A DNA stretch of 64,000 nt from UBA6059 sp965227155 (GTDB taxonomy: Bacteria; Bacteroidota; Bacteroidia; Cytophagales; Cyclobacteriaceae): NCBI GenBank assembly GCA_965227155.1, contig OZ245731.1, positions 3,038,001 through 3,102,000 of the forward strand. Direction: 5' to 3'. Each line of letters opens with the position of its first letter. The first letter of the stretch is position 1. Positions 7,750-17,156 of the stretch are shown piece by piece. A model generated the notes under the pieces. That model was not told the DNA's origin, made no database searches, and saw nothing but the letters and a program-made list of their open reading frames with translations. The translations under genes were made by a program, and so were the position numbers.

Positions 7750-8948
7750 GCTTTTATCAACGTTTCTATTTGATCAATAATATCTACAGCAACAGCAGAT
7801 TTTGATTTTAGTTCAAAAGAATGCCGACCGCCATTTTTATCAAAAATGGTGATTTTATTGGTGTCATGTCTAAATCCGGCTCCTTTATCTCCCAAAGAAT
7901 TAAGCACGATCAGGTCAAGGTTCTTTGATTTCAGCTTTTGCCTGGCATGCTCCTCTTCCTTTTCTGTTTCCAGCGCAAAGCCAACGGTAAGCTGGTGGTT
8001 AGCTTTACGCTTTCCCATTTCCAAAGCAATGTCCTTGTTCTTGACCAATTTAAGATCCAAAGCTTCATTCTCTTTTTTGATTTTTTGGCTGGCTATCTGG
8101 GCTGGTTTGTAATCGGAAACAGCCGCTGCAAAAATGGCTATATCGGCGTTTCCAAATTCAGTAGTCGTAGCTTCAAGCATTTCATCGGCAGATTTTACAC
8201 GCCAGATGGATATGGCTGGATGATGGCTGGCCAGGCTTGTAGGTCCCGTTACAAGGGTGACTTTTGCTCCTCGTCTTGCAGCTTCTTCTGCTAAAGCCAT
8301 TCCCATTTTCCCTGTAGAATGATTGCCGATAAACCGAACTGGATCTATGGCCTCATGCGTAGGCCCACTGGTTATCAAAACTGATTTATCCTTGAGGGAA
8401 TGCTGCCTGTTAAAATATTGATGGATGCGTTGGAGAATGGAAGCGGGCTCCATCATACGTCCCTGTCCATCAAGACCACTCGCCAGTTCTCCCTTTTCAG
8501 CTTCCAGCACAATATTGCCATAGGAGGCTAACTTGCGCAGGTTTTGCTGGGTGGAAGGGTGCTGGTACATGTCAAGGTCCATGGCCGGTGCTACCAATAC
8601 GGTGCAGCGAGCAGATAGATATACGGCGGTAAGCAGATTATCACATAAGCCATTGGCCATTTTTGCCAGCGTATTGGCGCTAAGAGGGGCAACCACAAAT
8701 AGGTCAGCCCAAAGGCCTAATTCCACATGGTTATTCCATTCGCCGGTTTCATTTTTCTCAAACTGTGAAAGAACCGGTTTCTTTGATAAGGTAGAAAGTG
8801 TGAGGGGGGTAATGAAGGTTTTAGCAGAATCGGTTTGGATTACCTGAACTTCCGCACCTTCTTTGATCAGTAGCCTTACTAATAAAGCTGATTTGTATGC
8901 GGCTATACTACCGCATACACCCAGCAATATTTTTTTCCCGTGCAGCAT
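7746..8948 (-). CDS. coaBC: Bifunctional phosphopantothenoylcysteine decarboxylase / phosphopantothenate-cysteine ligase
   Basis: Fused enzyme of coenzyme A synthesis, 400 residues. The N-terminal flavoprotein (CoaC) has LLGVCGSIAAYKS, the catalytic histidine in NHVELGLWAD (His74), SANTLAKMANGLCDNLL and the PAMDLDMY substrate loop. The C-terminal CoaB ligase begins near residue 188 with VLITSGPTHEAIDPVRFIGN and includes the HSTGKMG and KNKDIALEMG segments. Both halves are complete. It follows the omega-like gene by 9 bp and overlaps DUF4835 by 4 bp, in the gene order common in Bacteroidota. Confidence 0.96.
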   Translation of the reverse strand: MLHGKKILLGVCGSIAAYKSALLVRLLIKEGAEVQVIQTDSAKTFITPLTLSTLSKKPVLSQFEKNETGEWNNHVELGLWADLFVVAPLSANTLAKMANGLCDNLLTAVYLSARCTVLVAPAMDLDMYQHPSTQQNLRKLASYGNIVLEAEKGELASGLDGQGRMMEPASILQRIHQYFNRQHSLKDKSVLITSGPTHEAIDPVRFIGNHSTGKMGMALAEEAARRGAKVTLVTGPTSLASHHPAISIWRVKSADEMLEATTTEFGNADIAIFAAAVSDYKPAQIASQKIKKENEALDLKLVKNKDIALEMGKRKANHQLTVGFALETEKEEEHARQKLKSKNLDLIVLNSLGDKGAGFRHDTNKITIFDKNGGRHSFELKSKSAVAVDIIDQIETLIKA

Positions 8949-8957
8949 GCAGGAAAT

Positions 8958-9290
8958 TTACAGATTTTCTTGCTGCTGTTCTTCTTCTGTATCTGCTTTT
9001 CTAAAGTATAATTTGTTTTCCAGAAACTCATCCGTTGCTACTGTCATAGGCTTGGGCATGCGCTCGTAGAATTTGCTGATCTCAATTTGCTCTCTGTTTT
9101 CGAAGATTTCTTCCAGGTTGTCAACTGTAGAAGCAAACTCAGATAGCTTGTTGTTAAGCTCTTCCTTCTGCATTGAAGAAATCTGACGGGCGCGCTTACC
9201 TATGACGATTATAGACTGATAAATATTCTCCGTAGGAGCAGCTAATTTATCAATATCTCTGGTGGTCAATGAAGATGTTTGTGATGCCAT
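8958..9290 (-). CDS. DNA-directed RNA polymerase omega-like subunit (RpoZ/Rpb6 family)
   Basis: A 110-residue protein in the position where Bacteroidota carry their divergent omega subunit, between bamD and coaBC. The helix with NIYQSIIVIGKRARQISS resembles the omega/Rpb6 core (I-x-x-KRARQI), which binds the beta-prime C-terminus and helps RNA polymerase assembly. The acidic C-terminal tail with EEEQQQE is typical. Five bases separate it from bamD and nine from coaBC, so it is operonic. Sequence identity to proteobacterial RpoZ is low; the call rests on the motif and context. Confidence 0.82.
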   Translation of the reverse strand: MASQTSSLTTRDIDKLAAPTENIYQSIIVIGKRARQISSMQKEELNNKLSEFASTVDNLEEIFENREQIEISKFYERMPKPMTVATDEFLENKLYFRKADTEEEQQQENL

Positions 9291-9295
9291 ATTAA

Positions 9296-10111
9296 TTAAT
9301 CGTTACTTGCCAATTTTTCTAAATTCGATAATGAATCAGTATACATATCCTCAGCTTTTTTGAGATAGTCGCTGTTAGGATACTTGTCTACAAATTCCTG
9401 GTAAAATTCTATGGTTTTTCTGAATCGCTCTTCCTGAAACTGCTGGAAACTTTGCTTTGCCAGCGTATATTCTGTTTCAACTTTTAAAAAGGCGATTTCT
9501 TCCTGATATCTTGAATCCGGGTATCCGGTTTGGAAATTCTCAAAAGCCACAATAGCTGCTTTATACTGCCCAAGGCGATAGTATTCTGTAGCATTGTCAT
9601 AGGCCTTGGTTTCCAGCTTATATTGCAATTCATCTATTAAGGCTGTAGCCTTTTCGGAATATTCGCTGTAAGGAAACCTGTTGATGAATGTTTGCAGTGC
9701 CGCTATAGCCTGATATGTAGGAGTCTGGTCGAGATTAAAATCCGGTGACTGCAGATACAGTGAGTAAGCATGCATGTAAAGTGCTTCCAAAGCAAACTCA
9801 CTTCTCGTGTACACATCATAAAACTGCTTAAAGTGATGAGCACTCAACACAAATTGTTTTTGGTTGAAATAAGAATAAGCAAAAATGAAATTAGCTTTTT
9901 CTGCCTCCTGCGTACCTCTGATGATCGGTAGTATTTCTTCCAGCAAAGTGGACGTTTTGAAATACTCCTCCTCTTCATAAAACTTCATTGCAGCATCATA
10001 TTTCTCTTTCCAGTCTCCGCTTTTTTGAACCCTACGGAATTCACTACAGGAGATTAGTAGAAATGATGCCAGTAATAATGAAAATGCGCCTTTGAGTGCG
10101 GTTTTATGCAT
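9296..10111 (-). CDS. bamD: Outer-membrane assembly lipoprotein BamD
   Basis: TPR lipoprotein of the beta-barrel assembly machine, 271 residues. The signal peptide ends in a lipobox LISC with Cys22 as the lipidation site. TPR-like helical repeats follow (AMKFYEEEEYFKTSTLLEE, then EKANFIFAYSYFNQKQFVLSA in consecutive repeats), and the family segment RFPYSEYSEKA plus a second KYPNSDYLKKA are clear. The length and repeats match BamD. It sits after the OstA-like gene in an envelope-biogenesis cluster. Confidence 0.92.
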   Translation of the reverse strand: MHKTALKGAFSLLLASFLLISCSEFRRVQKSGDWKEKYDAAMKFYEEEEYFKTSTLLEEILPIIRGTQEAEKANFIFAYSYFNQKQFVLSAHHFKQFYDVYTRSEFALEALYMHAYSLYLQSPDFNLDQTPTYQAIAALQTFINRFPYSEYSEKATALIDELQYKLETKAYDNATEYYRLGQYKAAIVAFENFQTGYPDSRYQEEIAFLKVETEYTLAKQSFQQFQEERFRKTIEFYQEFVDKYPNSDYLKKAEDMYTDSLSNLEKLASND

Positions 10112-10185
10112 AAGCCTGCAAAATTACAAGTATATTAGCTAATAACCAATTTAACGGGTATTAGCTCAATGCGTTTCGGAGCTTT

Positions 10186-11802
10186 TTAGTTGCCTTGTGT
10201 GCCACCACCTTCTGCTTTAGTATCGCTATCAGGTTTGGCTTCTTTCTTCTTTTTGATCTTACTGCCGTCAATCTCTTTCTTTTCAAGTATCGATGCAGGT
10301 TTATAATAATAGGCCACATCATACAATAATGGCCGCTCTTCTATTCGCCAGCTAAATCCATCCAAACGTGTGTCTTCTGTCTTAATTTCATGTGGCGGAA
10401 TAAGCCGGGCCTCCGGTTGTTTGTAGAAGGTAATGTCCTTTATTTCATTTTGATTGAAGTTTATAAGCATATCGCTGCAGATCATCTTATTGAGTCCCAT
10501 CATGATAGAATCACCTTCATCCAGCAGATAATAGATGCTTTCTCCATTACCATTGACATTGATTTTGCTTACCGAATTATTGGCAAATTGCGCTACCATT
10601 TTTCTGCCTTTGATCTGATTGTAATTCTTAAGAGAATCCAGGGAAGAGATGAAGCTATTCCGGTTGAGGAACATCTTATCGATCACATTATTTGCAACAA
10701 GGATATTGATAGAGTCGGCGGTGATTTGGCTACTCTCGGTCCAGAGTATCGGATCATCATAGAGATGGATCATAGAATCAGCCAAAAAATAGGCTATGCT
10801 GTCTGCCTTGCCCTGCAGGTTCACCCTAAACATTTTGACATTATGATAGGCGAGAATCCTTTTTTCTGATTCTATTTCGCTTTCAATGGCATACAATGTA
10901 TCGGCCGTCAGGTAAAAGGTATCCTGCTGCATCAGTTTTTTCATCACCGGCCTGCCATAAATTTTGCTCATACCCAGCTGCTTGTAATGCAAGCCTTCAT
11001 CACCTATAATGATGACATCTCTTGTTTTGGCAGTCATTTTGACATTGCCTTCCGCAGTGTAGATCTGTGACAAATCATCCAAATACAATTCATCACCTTC
11101 CAGGATATAATCCTGCGTTTCTACTTCGCCATCTACAAATTCTGTGATTTTTCTTTCAGTCAGATATTCCCCTCCCAGCGCATCCACTCTTACACCATCA
11201 GGCGTAATGATTTGAGTAGGTCCAGGTGTTACAGCAACCTTCGTTTGGGTGTTGTAGCGGAGAGTGTCAGATTTTAAGGTGTACTCCGGAGATACCAGTA
11301 CCACATTTTCACGGAATATGGCCAGGGACTGGCGCGAAAAGAAAATACCGGTCTGACTGGTGAGTGTATTGGTTTCATCTACCAGTCGGCCACTTTCATA
11401 AAACTGGCCAATTTTTGTATCCAATTCATAATCGAGAAAATCCGTGTAGAGCGTTCTGGTGCCACTTCTGTAGATGACATTATCTCGCAAGCGGCTCTTT
11501 CTGGCATTACCTTCATACACCAGTCGGTCAGCAGTAATGGTCACCGAATCATCAATGATCTTCACATTACCGAAGGCTTCCATTTTGTTGAGTGCCGGAA
11601 AAAACAGCGAGGAATCGCAGTATACCGTAGTGCCTTCCTGAGTGAAAACTACATTGTCGACAAGTTTTCGTACCGCTTCGCCTTCTATTTTGAAAAACTC
11701 CAGCAGGTCAGCTCTGTATTTGATACGCTCTTTTTGTTGGGCAAAACCGTTGAAGGGAGCAGAAAGCTGAAAGACAAGAAATATGATCAGGAAATATCTC
11801 AC
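10186..11802 (-). CDS. OstA-like protein (LPS transport, LptA/LptD-N-like)
   Basis: A 538-residue periplasmic protein with a signal peptide (MRYFLIIFLVFQLSAPFNGF, likely cut after FAQ). The body has many short beta-strand repeats of the OstA/LptA type, for example VYCDSSLFFPALNKMEAFGN, TITADRLVYEGN and LDDLSQIYTAEGNVKM. These should form the beta-jellyroll bridge that carries lipopolysaccharide across the periplasm. The start is GTG 11802, which is needed to keep the full signal peptide. The C-terminus is lysine-rich and low in complexity (KIKKKKEAKPD). It is the first gene of the bamD-omega-coaBC series, and with the LptF/G permease above it outlines LPS export. Confidence 0.88.
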   Translation of the reverse strand: MRYFLIIFLVFQLSAPFNGFAQQKERIKYRADLLEFFKIEGEAVRKLVDNVVFTQEGTTVYCDSSLFFPALNKMEAFGNVKIIDDSVTITADRLVYEGNARKSRLRDNVIYRSGTRTLYTDFLDYELDTKIGQFYESGRLVDETNTLTSQTGIFFSRQSLAIFRENVVLVSPEYTLKSDTLRYNTQTKVAVTPGPTQIITPDGVRVDALGGEYLTERKITEFVDGEVETQDYILEGDELYLDDLSQIYTAEGNVKMTAKTRDVIIIGDEGLHYKQLGMSKIYGRPVMKKLMQQDTFYLTADTLYAIESEIESEKRILAYHNVKMFRVNLQGKADSIAYFLADSMIHLYDDPILWTESSQITADSINILVANNVIDKMFLNRNSFISSLDSLKNYNQIKGRKMVAQFANNSVSKINVNGNGESIYYLLDEGDSIMMGLNKMICSDMLINFNQNEIKDITFYKQPEARLIPPHEIKTEDTRLDGFSWRIEERPLLYDVAYYYKPASILEKKEIDGSKIKKKKEAKPDSDTKAEGGGTQGN

Positions 11803-11871
11803 ACTTACAAAAATAGACTACCTGTGAGCCTAAACGAAATTTGGCATGCTATGATTATTTAAATTTAACCC

Positions 11872-13215
11872 GTGAGTGAAAAAACTGTCCATATCGAAAA
11901 GTTCAGGACTTTCCTGAAAGGCGCAATCAAACTGTCGGATGATGCCAGGGTATTGATTGCAGTAAGTGGTGGATTGGATAGTATGACTTTGGCATATCTA
12001 ATGCATGGGGAAGGGTTTAAAGCTGATTGGGCTCATTGTAACTTTGGGTTGCGAGGGCAGGAGTCTGATGGTGATGAAGCCTTTGTAAAGGCAGAGGCTG
12101 AAAAGTTTGGTGTAACCTGCCATACGCGACATTTTGATACCAACGCCTATGCAGCAAATATGGGCATAAGTACACAAATGGCAGCCCGTGAACTGCGGTA
12201 CGAGTGGTTCAGTTCATTATTGGAAAAGCATCAATTTGATTACCTGGCAACAGCGCATCATAAAAATGACCATGTTGAGACTATTCTATTCAATCAAATC
12301 AAGGGAACCGGAATTGCCGGCTTGCACGGCATACTTCCTATAAATGATAAAATAATAAGGCCGTTGCTATGCTTCAGCCGCCAGGAATTGGAAGAAATCG
12401 CAGATGTGCACAAAATTAAATGGCGGGAAGACAGCTCAAACAGCTCTGATGATTATGCCAGAAACTACCTCCGTCATCAGGTAGTGCCTGCCATGCGCAA
12501 CCTAAACCCATCACTGGAAGACACTTTTCAGAAAAATGCACAAAAAATTGTGCAGGTAGAGGCCATGATGGATTCTTTTTTGGAGAGTCACCAATGGAGG
12601 TGCAATCAAAAGAACAAATGTCTGTTTATTGACCTGAAAGGGCTAGAGGGTGCAAAATATTTACCCTTGCTTATACATCAGTGGATTAAGCCTTATGGAT
12701 TTTCTTATGATCAGGCTGAGCAGATAGAGCAATGTATAGGTGGTCAGCCTGGGAAGGAATTTAGGAGCAGTAAGTATTTACTGATAGTAGATCGAAATCA
12801 GCTTGTGATCAGCGAGCTGGTTGAGCAAAAAGTTGGTTATGCGCTAGGAATTGAAGGGCCTGGGCAGTATTCATGGGGTGAATTTGAAATCAGCATATTG
12901 GTTGATGAGTGTGATCAAATTACCATCAATAGGAACCCTGAAGTCCTGCAGGCAGATGCGGAAAGGATAAGCTGGCCCCTGGAAATAAGAAACTGGGAAG
13001 CCGGTGATGCTTTTGTGCCTTTGGGTATGAAGGGTAAAAAAAAGGTGAGCGACCTTATGATTGATTTGAAAATTCCCGTAAACTTGAAAAAACAGGTTAA
13101 GATTGTGTGTGATCAAAAAGGGATTATTTGGATGGCCGGTTATCGGATGGCAGAAAGGGTAAAACTGACCTCTACCACCAGAAAATTGTTGACGATAAGC
13201 TACATAAAGTCATGA
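11872..13215 (+). CDS. tilS: tRNA(Ile)-lysidine synthase
   Basis: Modifies cytidine 34 of the CAU-anticodon tRNA-Ile to lysidine. The 447 residues show the PP-loop ATP-pyrophosphatase motif SGGLDS (32-37), then HCNFGLRGQESDGDE and the TAHHKNDHVETILF segment, and the C-terminal TilS domains up to residue 447. The start is GTG 11872, placed at the expected distance before the PP-loop; no ATG gives a better fit. The stop codon overlaps the next start as ATGA. It is divergent from the OstA-like gene, with a 69-bp shared promoter region. Confidence 0.95.
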   Translation: MSEKTVHIEKFRTFLKGAIKLSDDARVLIAVSGGLDSMTLAYLMHGEGFKADWAHCNFGLRGQESDGDEAFVKAEAEKFGVTCHTRHFDTNAYAANMGISTQMAARELRYEWFSSLLEKHQFDYLATAHHKNDHVETILFNQIKGTGIAGLHGILPINDKIIRPLLCFSRQELEEIADVHKIKWREDSSNSSDDYARNYLRHQVVPAMRNLNPSLEDTFQKNAQKIVQVEAMMDSFLESHQWRCNQKNKCLFIDLKGLEGAKYLPLLIHQWIKPYGFSYDQAEQIEQCIGGQPGKEFRSSKYLLIVDRNQLVISELVEQKVGYALGIEGPGQYSWGEFEISILVDECDQITINRNPEVLQADAERISWPLEIRNWEAGDAFVPLGMKGKKKVSDLMIDLKIPVNLKKQVKIVCDQKGIIWMAGYRMAERVKLTSTTRKLLTISYIKS

Positions 13216-13745
13216 TCAATCCGTTTCAAAAATCATATACAGCAGAGGAAATAAGCCTATTCAGGTTTCTTTCTACCATTAAGCATTTTGAACGGCTCAA
13301 TTATGCGGAGCTTCAAAATTTCCTGCCTTATTTGTATTTGCGTCATTACCGCATGAATGAGGTGGTGTTTTTCAGAGATGACCCAAGCCATGCCGTTTAT
13401 ATCGTGAAAAACGGAACCATCTCACTATCCTTCGATATAAAAGATGAATTTCAGAGCCTCACAACAGTGAAATCCGGAGGGCTGTTTGGAGATAATGCTT
13501 TACTTGAAAACACGAAGCGCATTTACAGCTCTGTAGTTACTTCAGAAAATGCCGACCTGTACGTAATACCACAGGTAAACCTGCTTCAGATTTTCGATGA
13601 AAATCCTAAGATCAGGGCTAAGGTCATGACCTCCCTTTCAGAGTTGTACAATGATTACACTGTTAATTTATTTAAATCCTACCGTCAATCTTTTGGTTTT
13701 TTTGACCTGAGAATGGTCTACAATGGTCATCAAGAGGATGAATAA
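13212..13745 (+). CDS. Cyclic-nucleotide-binding-domain protein without a DNA-binding domain
   Basis: A 177-residue protein with one cNMP-binding beta-roll (about residues 25-130: YRMNEVVFFRDDPSHAVYIV, then SGGLFGDNALLENTKRI). It is shorter than CRP/FNR regulators and has no recognisable helix-turn-helix after the long C-helix. The phosphate-binding cassette is imperfect: GDNALLENTKRIYSS in place of a canonical GE-A-L-R-A pattern, so binding of cAMP is doubtful. I chose ATG 13212 because it overlaps the tilS stop (ATGA). Coupling to tilS suggests cotranslation. Function unknown. Confidence 0.8.
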   Translation: MINPFQKSYTAEEISLFRFLSTIKHFERLNYAELQNFLPYLYLRHYRMNEVVFFRDDPSHAVYIVKNGTISLSFDIKDEFQSLTTVKSGGLFGDNALLENTKRIYSSVVTSENADLYVIPQVNLLQIFDENPKIRAKVMTSLSELYNDYTVNLFKSYRQSFGFFDLRMVYNGHQEDE

Positions 13746-13840
13746 AACCGGTTTGCTGACATTTGCGGTCGGCATTCTTGATATTGCTCATTCTTGCGGA
13801 TATAGCCTTAAGTAAACAATCCGAATTGCCATTTCTTAAT

Positions 13841-13848
13841 TACATTTG
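13841..13848 (+). promoter_or_regulatory. Possible Bacteroidota -7 element upstream of mdh
   Basis: TACATTTG fits the TAnnTTTG consensus and lies 46 bp before the mdh start. I see no good TTTG at the -33 position, so the call is weak. Confidence 0.35.
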
Positions 13849-13893
13849 TTAAGCACAAATAAGCATTACTAATCAATAAAAAACTCATAAATC

Positions 13894-14832
13894 ATGAAAG
13901 TTACCGTAGTAGGAGCAGGAGCCGTAGGAGCGACCTGCGCTGAGAATATTGCCAGAAAAGAACTGGCTGAGGAAATTGTGTTGCTGGATATCAAAGAAGG
14001 TCTTGCTGAGGGCAAAGCCATGGATATGATGCAAACCGCTACCCTTAATGAATTTGATTCGACTATCATCGGCTCGACCAATGACTATGCCGTCACTGAG
14101 GGGTCTGATGTGGTGGTGATCACTTCCGGTATTCCAAGAAAGCCTGGTATGACCAGGGAAGAACTCATCGGAACCAATGCAGGTATTGTTAAATCTGTAA
14201 CCGAAAATATCCTTAAATATTCTCCTGATACTATCCTGGTGGTGATTAGTAACCCAATGGATACCATGACTTACCTTTCTGCCAAAGCATCCGGTTTGCC
14301 AAAAAATAAAGTGATCGGTATGGGTGGTATTCTGGATAGCAGCCGCTTTAAGTACAGATTGAGCGAAGCAATAGGTTGCTCTGCCAATGACCTTCAGGGT
14401 GTGGTAATCGGTGGTCACGGTGATACGACCATGATTCCATTAGCAAGACACGCTACTTACAACAGCACGCCGGTTTCAAACCTATTGAGCACTGAAAGGC
14501 TGGAGCAAGTGGTACAGGATACTATGGTTGGTGGTGCTACTTTGACCAAACTTATTGGTACTTCAGCATGGTATGCACCAGGCGCGGCAGGAGCCTACCT
14601 GGTAGAAAGCATAGTGCGAGATCAGAAGAAAATGTTCCCTTGCTGTGTATACCTTGATGGTGAATATGGCCAAAAAGATATTTGTATTGGTGTGCCGGTA
14701 GTAGTAGGAAAAGACGGTTGGGAGAAAATTGTAGAGTTTGATCTAAACGGGGCAGAGCAGGAAAAATTCAATGCCAGCGCTGATGCTGTAAGAAAAATGA
14801 ATAACGTGCTAAGTGAGATGGATATCATCTAA
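13894..14832 (+). CDS. mdh: Malate dehydrogenase (LDH-like type)
   Basis: NAD-dependent oxidation of malate to oxaloacetate in the citric acid cycle. The 312 residues include the dinucleotide loop GAGAVG (7-12), the GIPRKPGMTR loop whose first arginine marks malate rather than lactate specificity, the ISNPMDTMTY segment, and the catalytic His175 in IGGHGDTTM with its paired aspartate in GGILDSSRF. Everything is intact. It has its own upstream region (148 bp from the preceding gene) and a strong terminator after the stop, so it is likely monocistronic. Confidence 0.95.
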   Translation: MKVTVVGAGAVGATCAENIARKELAEEIVLLDIKEGLAEGKAMDMMQTATLNEFDSTIIGSTNDYAVTEGSDVVVITSGIPRKPGMTREELIGTNAGIVKSVTENILKYSPDTILVVISNPMDTMTYLSAKASGLPKNKVIGMGGILDSSRFKYRLSEAIGCSANDLQGVVIGGHGDTTMIPLARHATYNSTPVSNLLSTERLEQVVQDTMVGGATLTKLIGTSAWYAPGAAGAYLVESIVRDQKKMFPCCVYLDGEYGQKDICIGVPVVVGKDGWEKIVEFDLNGAEQEKFNASADAVRKMNNVLSEMDII

Positions 14833-14861
14833 AGCTTCCATGCTTTTTACATTAAATTTGG

Positions 14862-14883
14862 GGCCGCAATAGCGGCCTTTTTT
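14862..14883 (+). terminator. Intrinsic terminator after mdh
   Basis: GGCCGC (14862-14867), loop AATA, GCGGCC (14872-14877) and six T residues (14878-14883). A compact GC-rich hairpin with a T run, 30 bp past the mdh stop and just before ppk. Confidence 0.92.
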
Positions 14884-14891
14884 ATTACCTT

Positions 14892-17012
14892 ATGTCCAAT
14901 ATGATTATGCAGGATAAATACGAATCATCCATTCAGAAAAGTGATTTAATCAGTCGGGATCTTAGCTGGTTACATTTTAACTATCGAGTATTAGATCAGG
15001 CTAAGCACGAAGAGCGGAATGTATTGGAACGCCTCAAATTTCTGGCGATCACTGCATCCAATGCAGATGAGTTTTTCATGATTCGTGTCGGCTCCCTGTA
15101 TAATTACATTGATTATGACAAGGAAAGAATAGACTATTCGGGCTTACGCTCTCATAGCTTCAAAAAGAAGCTTTTACATGAATATGCCAAGTTTCATGAA
15201 GAGCAAAACAGGTATCTTCAGGAGCATCTTATTCCTGCGTTTGAACCATTCAAATTCAAAATTTCAAGAATAGAAGAACTCAATAAAATTGATCAGGATA
15301 AGGTAAGCGAGTACTTTAAGAAAACCATCTACCCCATGCTTACACCCATGGTGTATGATAGCTATCACTCCTTCCCAATCCTGATGAATAAGATTTTGAT
15401 CTTCGGTGTAGTTACCAAGAATCTTAAGATGAAGGAGAAAAAGAAAATGTCTTTCATCCAGATACCTCAAAATCTGCCGCGCTTTTTTGAGATCAATAGA
15501 AGGGATTATCTTCATTTTATACCTATTGAAGACATCATCGCGCACCATATCGATAAGCTCTTTCTCAATGTGAACATACTGAGCGTTTCGCTTTTCAGAG
15601 TAACCCGAAACGGAGATTTCACCCTTGAAGAGTCTGAGGATATTGAGGCCAACTTCCTGGAAGAAATGAAGCGAAAGCTCAAAACCCGAAAAACGGGCAG
15701 GGTAGTACGGCTGGAAGTACAAGATGGCTATGATAAATGGCTGCTGAAGCAACTGCGTAACAAATGGGAGCTTGATCAGGAAAATATCATGATCACAAAA
15801 TCGCCCTCGCTTATCGATTACACAGGTCTCTGGCAAATCGTAAACCACGAAGAGTTTAAGGATCATTTGCCACCAAAACCAAAACCGGTGCCTCCGGTAA
15901 GTATGGTCGATTATTCTGAGAAGAATATATTCAAAATACTTAAGGATAGGGATGTGCTCCTTCATCATCCTTACAATACTATTGACCCATTGCTGGAGCT
16001 TTTAGAGAAGGCAGCTGAAGACCCATATGTGCTTTCCATAAAGCTTACCATCTATCGATTGGCTAAAAATTCGCGGGTAACCGCAGCTTTGCTGGAAGCC
16101 GCAGAAAACGGAAAACACGTATCTGTACTTTTTGAGGTGAAAGCACGCTTCGATGAGGAGAATAACATGCGTGAAGCACAAAAGCTTCAAAAAGCCGGTT
16201 GCTTTGTTATTTATGGAGTTGGCACTTTGAAAACACATACCAAACTGCTGCTCATCGTGCGTAAGGAGGCAGAAAAGGTTACGCGCTATGTGCACATGGG
16301 TAGTGGTAATTACAATGAGTCTACCTCAGGCCTTTATACTGACCTGGGCTTCATGACCACCGACAGTGTGTATGCCAACGATGTATCGGAGTTCTTCAAT
16401 GTAATTACAGGGCATAGCATTCCTGAGGGATATACCAACCTGATCACGGCCCCACGTGATATGCGTGAAAAGCTCATTGGTTTTATCAGAAAGGAGGCTG
16501 AAAACGCCAAGGCAGGTCTGCCAAGTGGCATAGTTTTTAAGATGAATTCACTGCAGGATGATATTGTGATCCGGGAATTGTATAAGGCAAGTCAGGCCGG
16601 TGTGGTGATTAAGTTGATTGTACGTGGAATTTGCTGTTTGCGTCCGGGAAGAAAAGGCCTCAGCGAAAATATCACCGTGCGGTCTATCGTAGGTGAATAT
16701 CTGGAACACAGTAGGGTGTATTATTTTCACAATAATGGTGAACCCAAGGTATATTCCGGTAGTGCGGATGTAATGGTGCGTAGTTTTGACCGCAGGCTGG
16801 AGTCGCTATTTTCGGTGAATGATTGGTTCCTGAAAAATCAAATCATCAACTTGCTGGTCTATAACCTCAAAGACAACTTCAATGCCTATGAGATGAATGA
16901 AGACGGTAGCTTTACGCCACCATCTATGGATGCCAAGCCTACCTTCAACATTCATAAAGAGTTTTATAAAGTCACAAGAGAGATCGTAGAAAAAGCCAAG
17001 TTGTTTGACTAG
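14892..17012 (+). CDS. ppk1: Polyphosphate kinase 1
   Basis: Reversible synthesis of inorganic polyphosphate from ATP. The 706-residue length fits PPK1. The N-terminal domain (ISRDLSWLHFNYRVLDQA) and middle domain precede two phospholipase-D-like C-terminal domains. The autophosphorylated histidine lies in KTHTKLLL (His449), and the second active-site histidine is in LEHSRVYYFHN (His606). GSGNYNESTSGLYTDLG and VMVRSFDRRLESLF are also typical. The start is only 9 bp beyond the mdh terminator T run, so its promoter probably overlaps the end of mdh. Phosphate reserve and stress roles are known for the family. Confidence 0.96.
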   Translation: MSNMIMQDKYESSIQKSDLISRDLSWLHFNYRVLDQAKHEERNVLERLKFLAITASNADEFFMIRVGSLYNYIDYDKERIDYSGLRSHSFKKKLLHEYAKFHEEQNRYLQEHLIPAFEPFKFKISRIEELNKIDQDKVSEYFKKTIYPMLTPMVYDSYHSFPILMNKILIFGVVTKNLKMKEKKKMSFIQIPQNLPRFFEINRRDYLHFIPIEDIIAHHIDKLFLNVNILSVSLFRVTRNGDFTLEESEDIEANFLEEMKRKLKTRKTGRVVRLEVQDGYDKWLLKQLRNKWELDQENIMITKSPSLIDYTGLWQIVNHEEFKDHLPPKPKPVPPVSMVDYSEKNIFKILKDRDVLLHHPYNTIDPLLELLEKAAEDPYVLSIKLTIYRLAKNSRVTAALLEAAENGKHVSVLFEVKARFDEENNMREAQKLQKAGCFVIYGVGTLKTHTKLLLIVRKEAEKVTRYVHMGSGNYNESTSGLYTDLGFMTTDSVYANDVSEFFNVITGHSIPEGYTNLITAPRDMREKLIGFIRKEAENAKAGLPSGIVFKMNSLQDDIVIRELYKASQAGVVIKLIVRGICCLRPGRKGLSENITVRSIVGEYLEHSRVYYFHNNGEPKVYSGSADVMVRSFDRRLESLFSVNDWFLKNQIINLLVYNLKDNFNAYEMNEDGSFTPPSMDAKPTFNIHKEFYKVTREIVEKAKLFD

Positions 17013-17156
17013 TATAAATGCTGATTGACGCCTGGATTAATTTATCCTTAAGTTATCAAGGCCAAATACCCAAATAAATGGCAGGTCAGGAAATACCTAT
17101 TTGCTAATAGGATGATTTACTATTAGCTTGAAAGGTAATTTTTAACCTAACCACCA

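Noticed and set aside
10390..10869. 159-codon open frame opposite the OstA-like gene
   Set aside because: Antisense shadow of a well supported gene, with no recognisable domain or start context.
13885..14418. 177-codon open frame antisense to mdh
   Set aside because: Fully covered by malate dehydrogenase, whose motifs are intact; no independent support.
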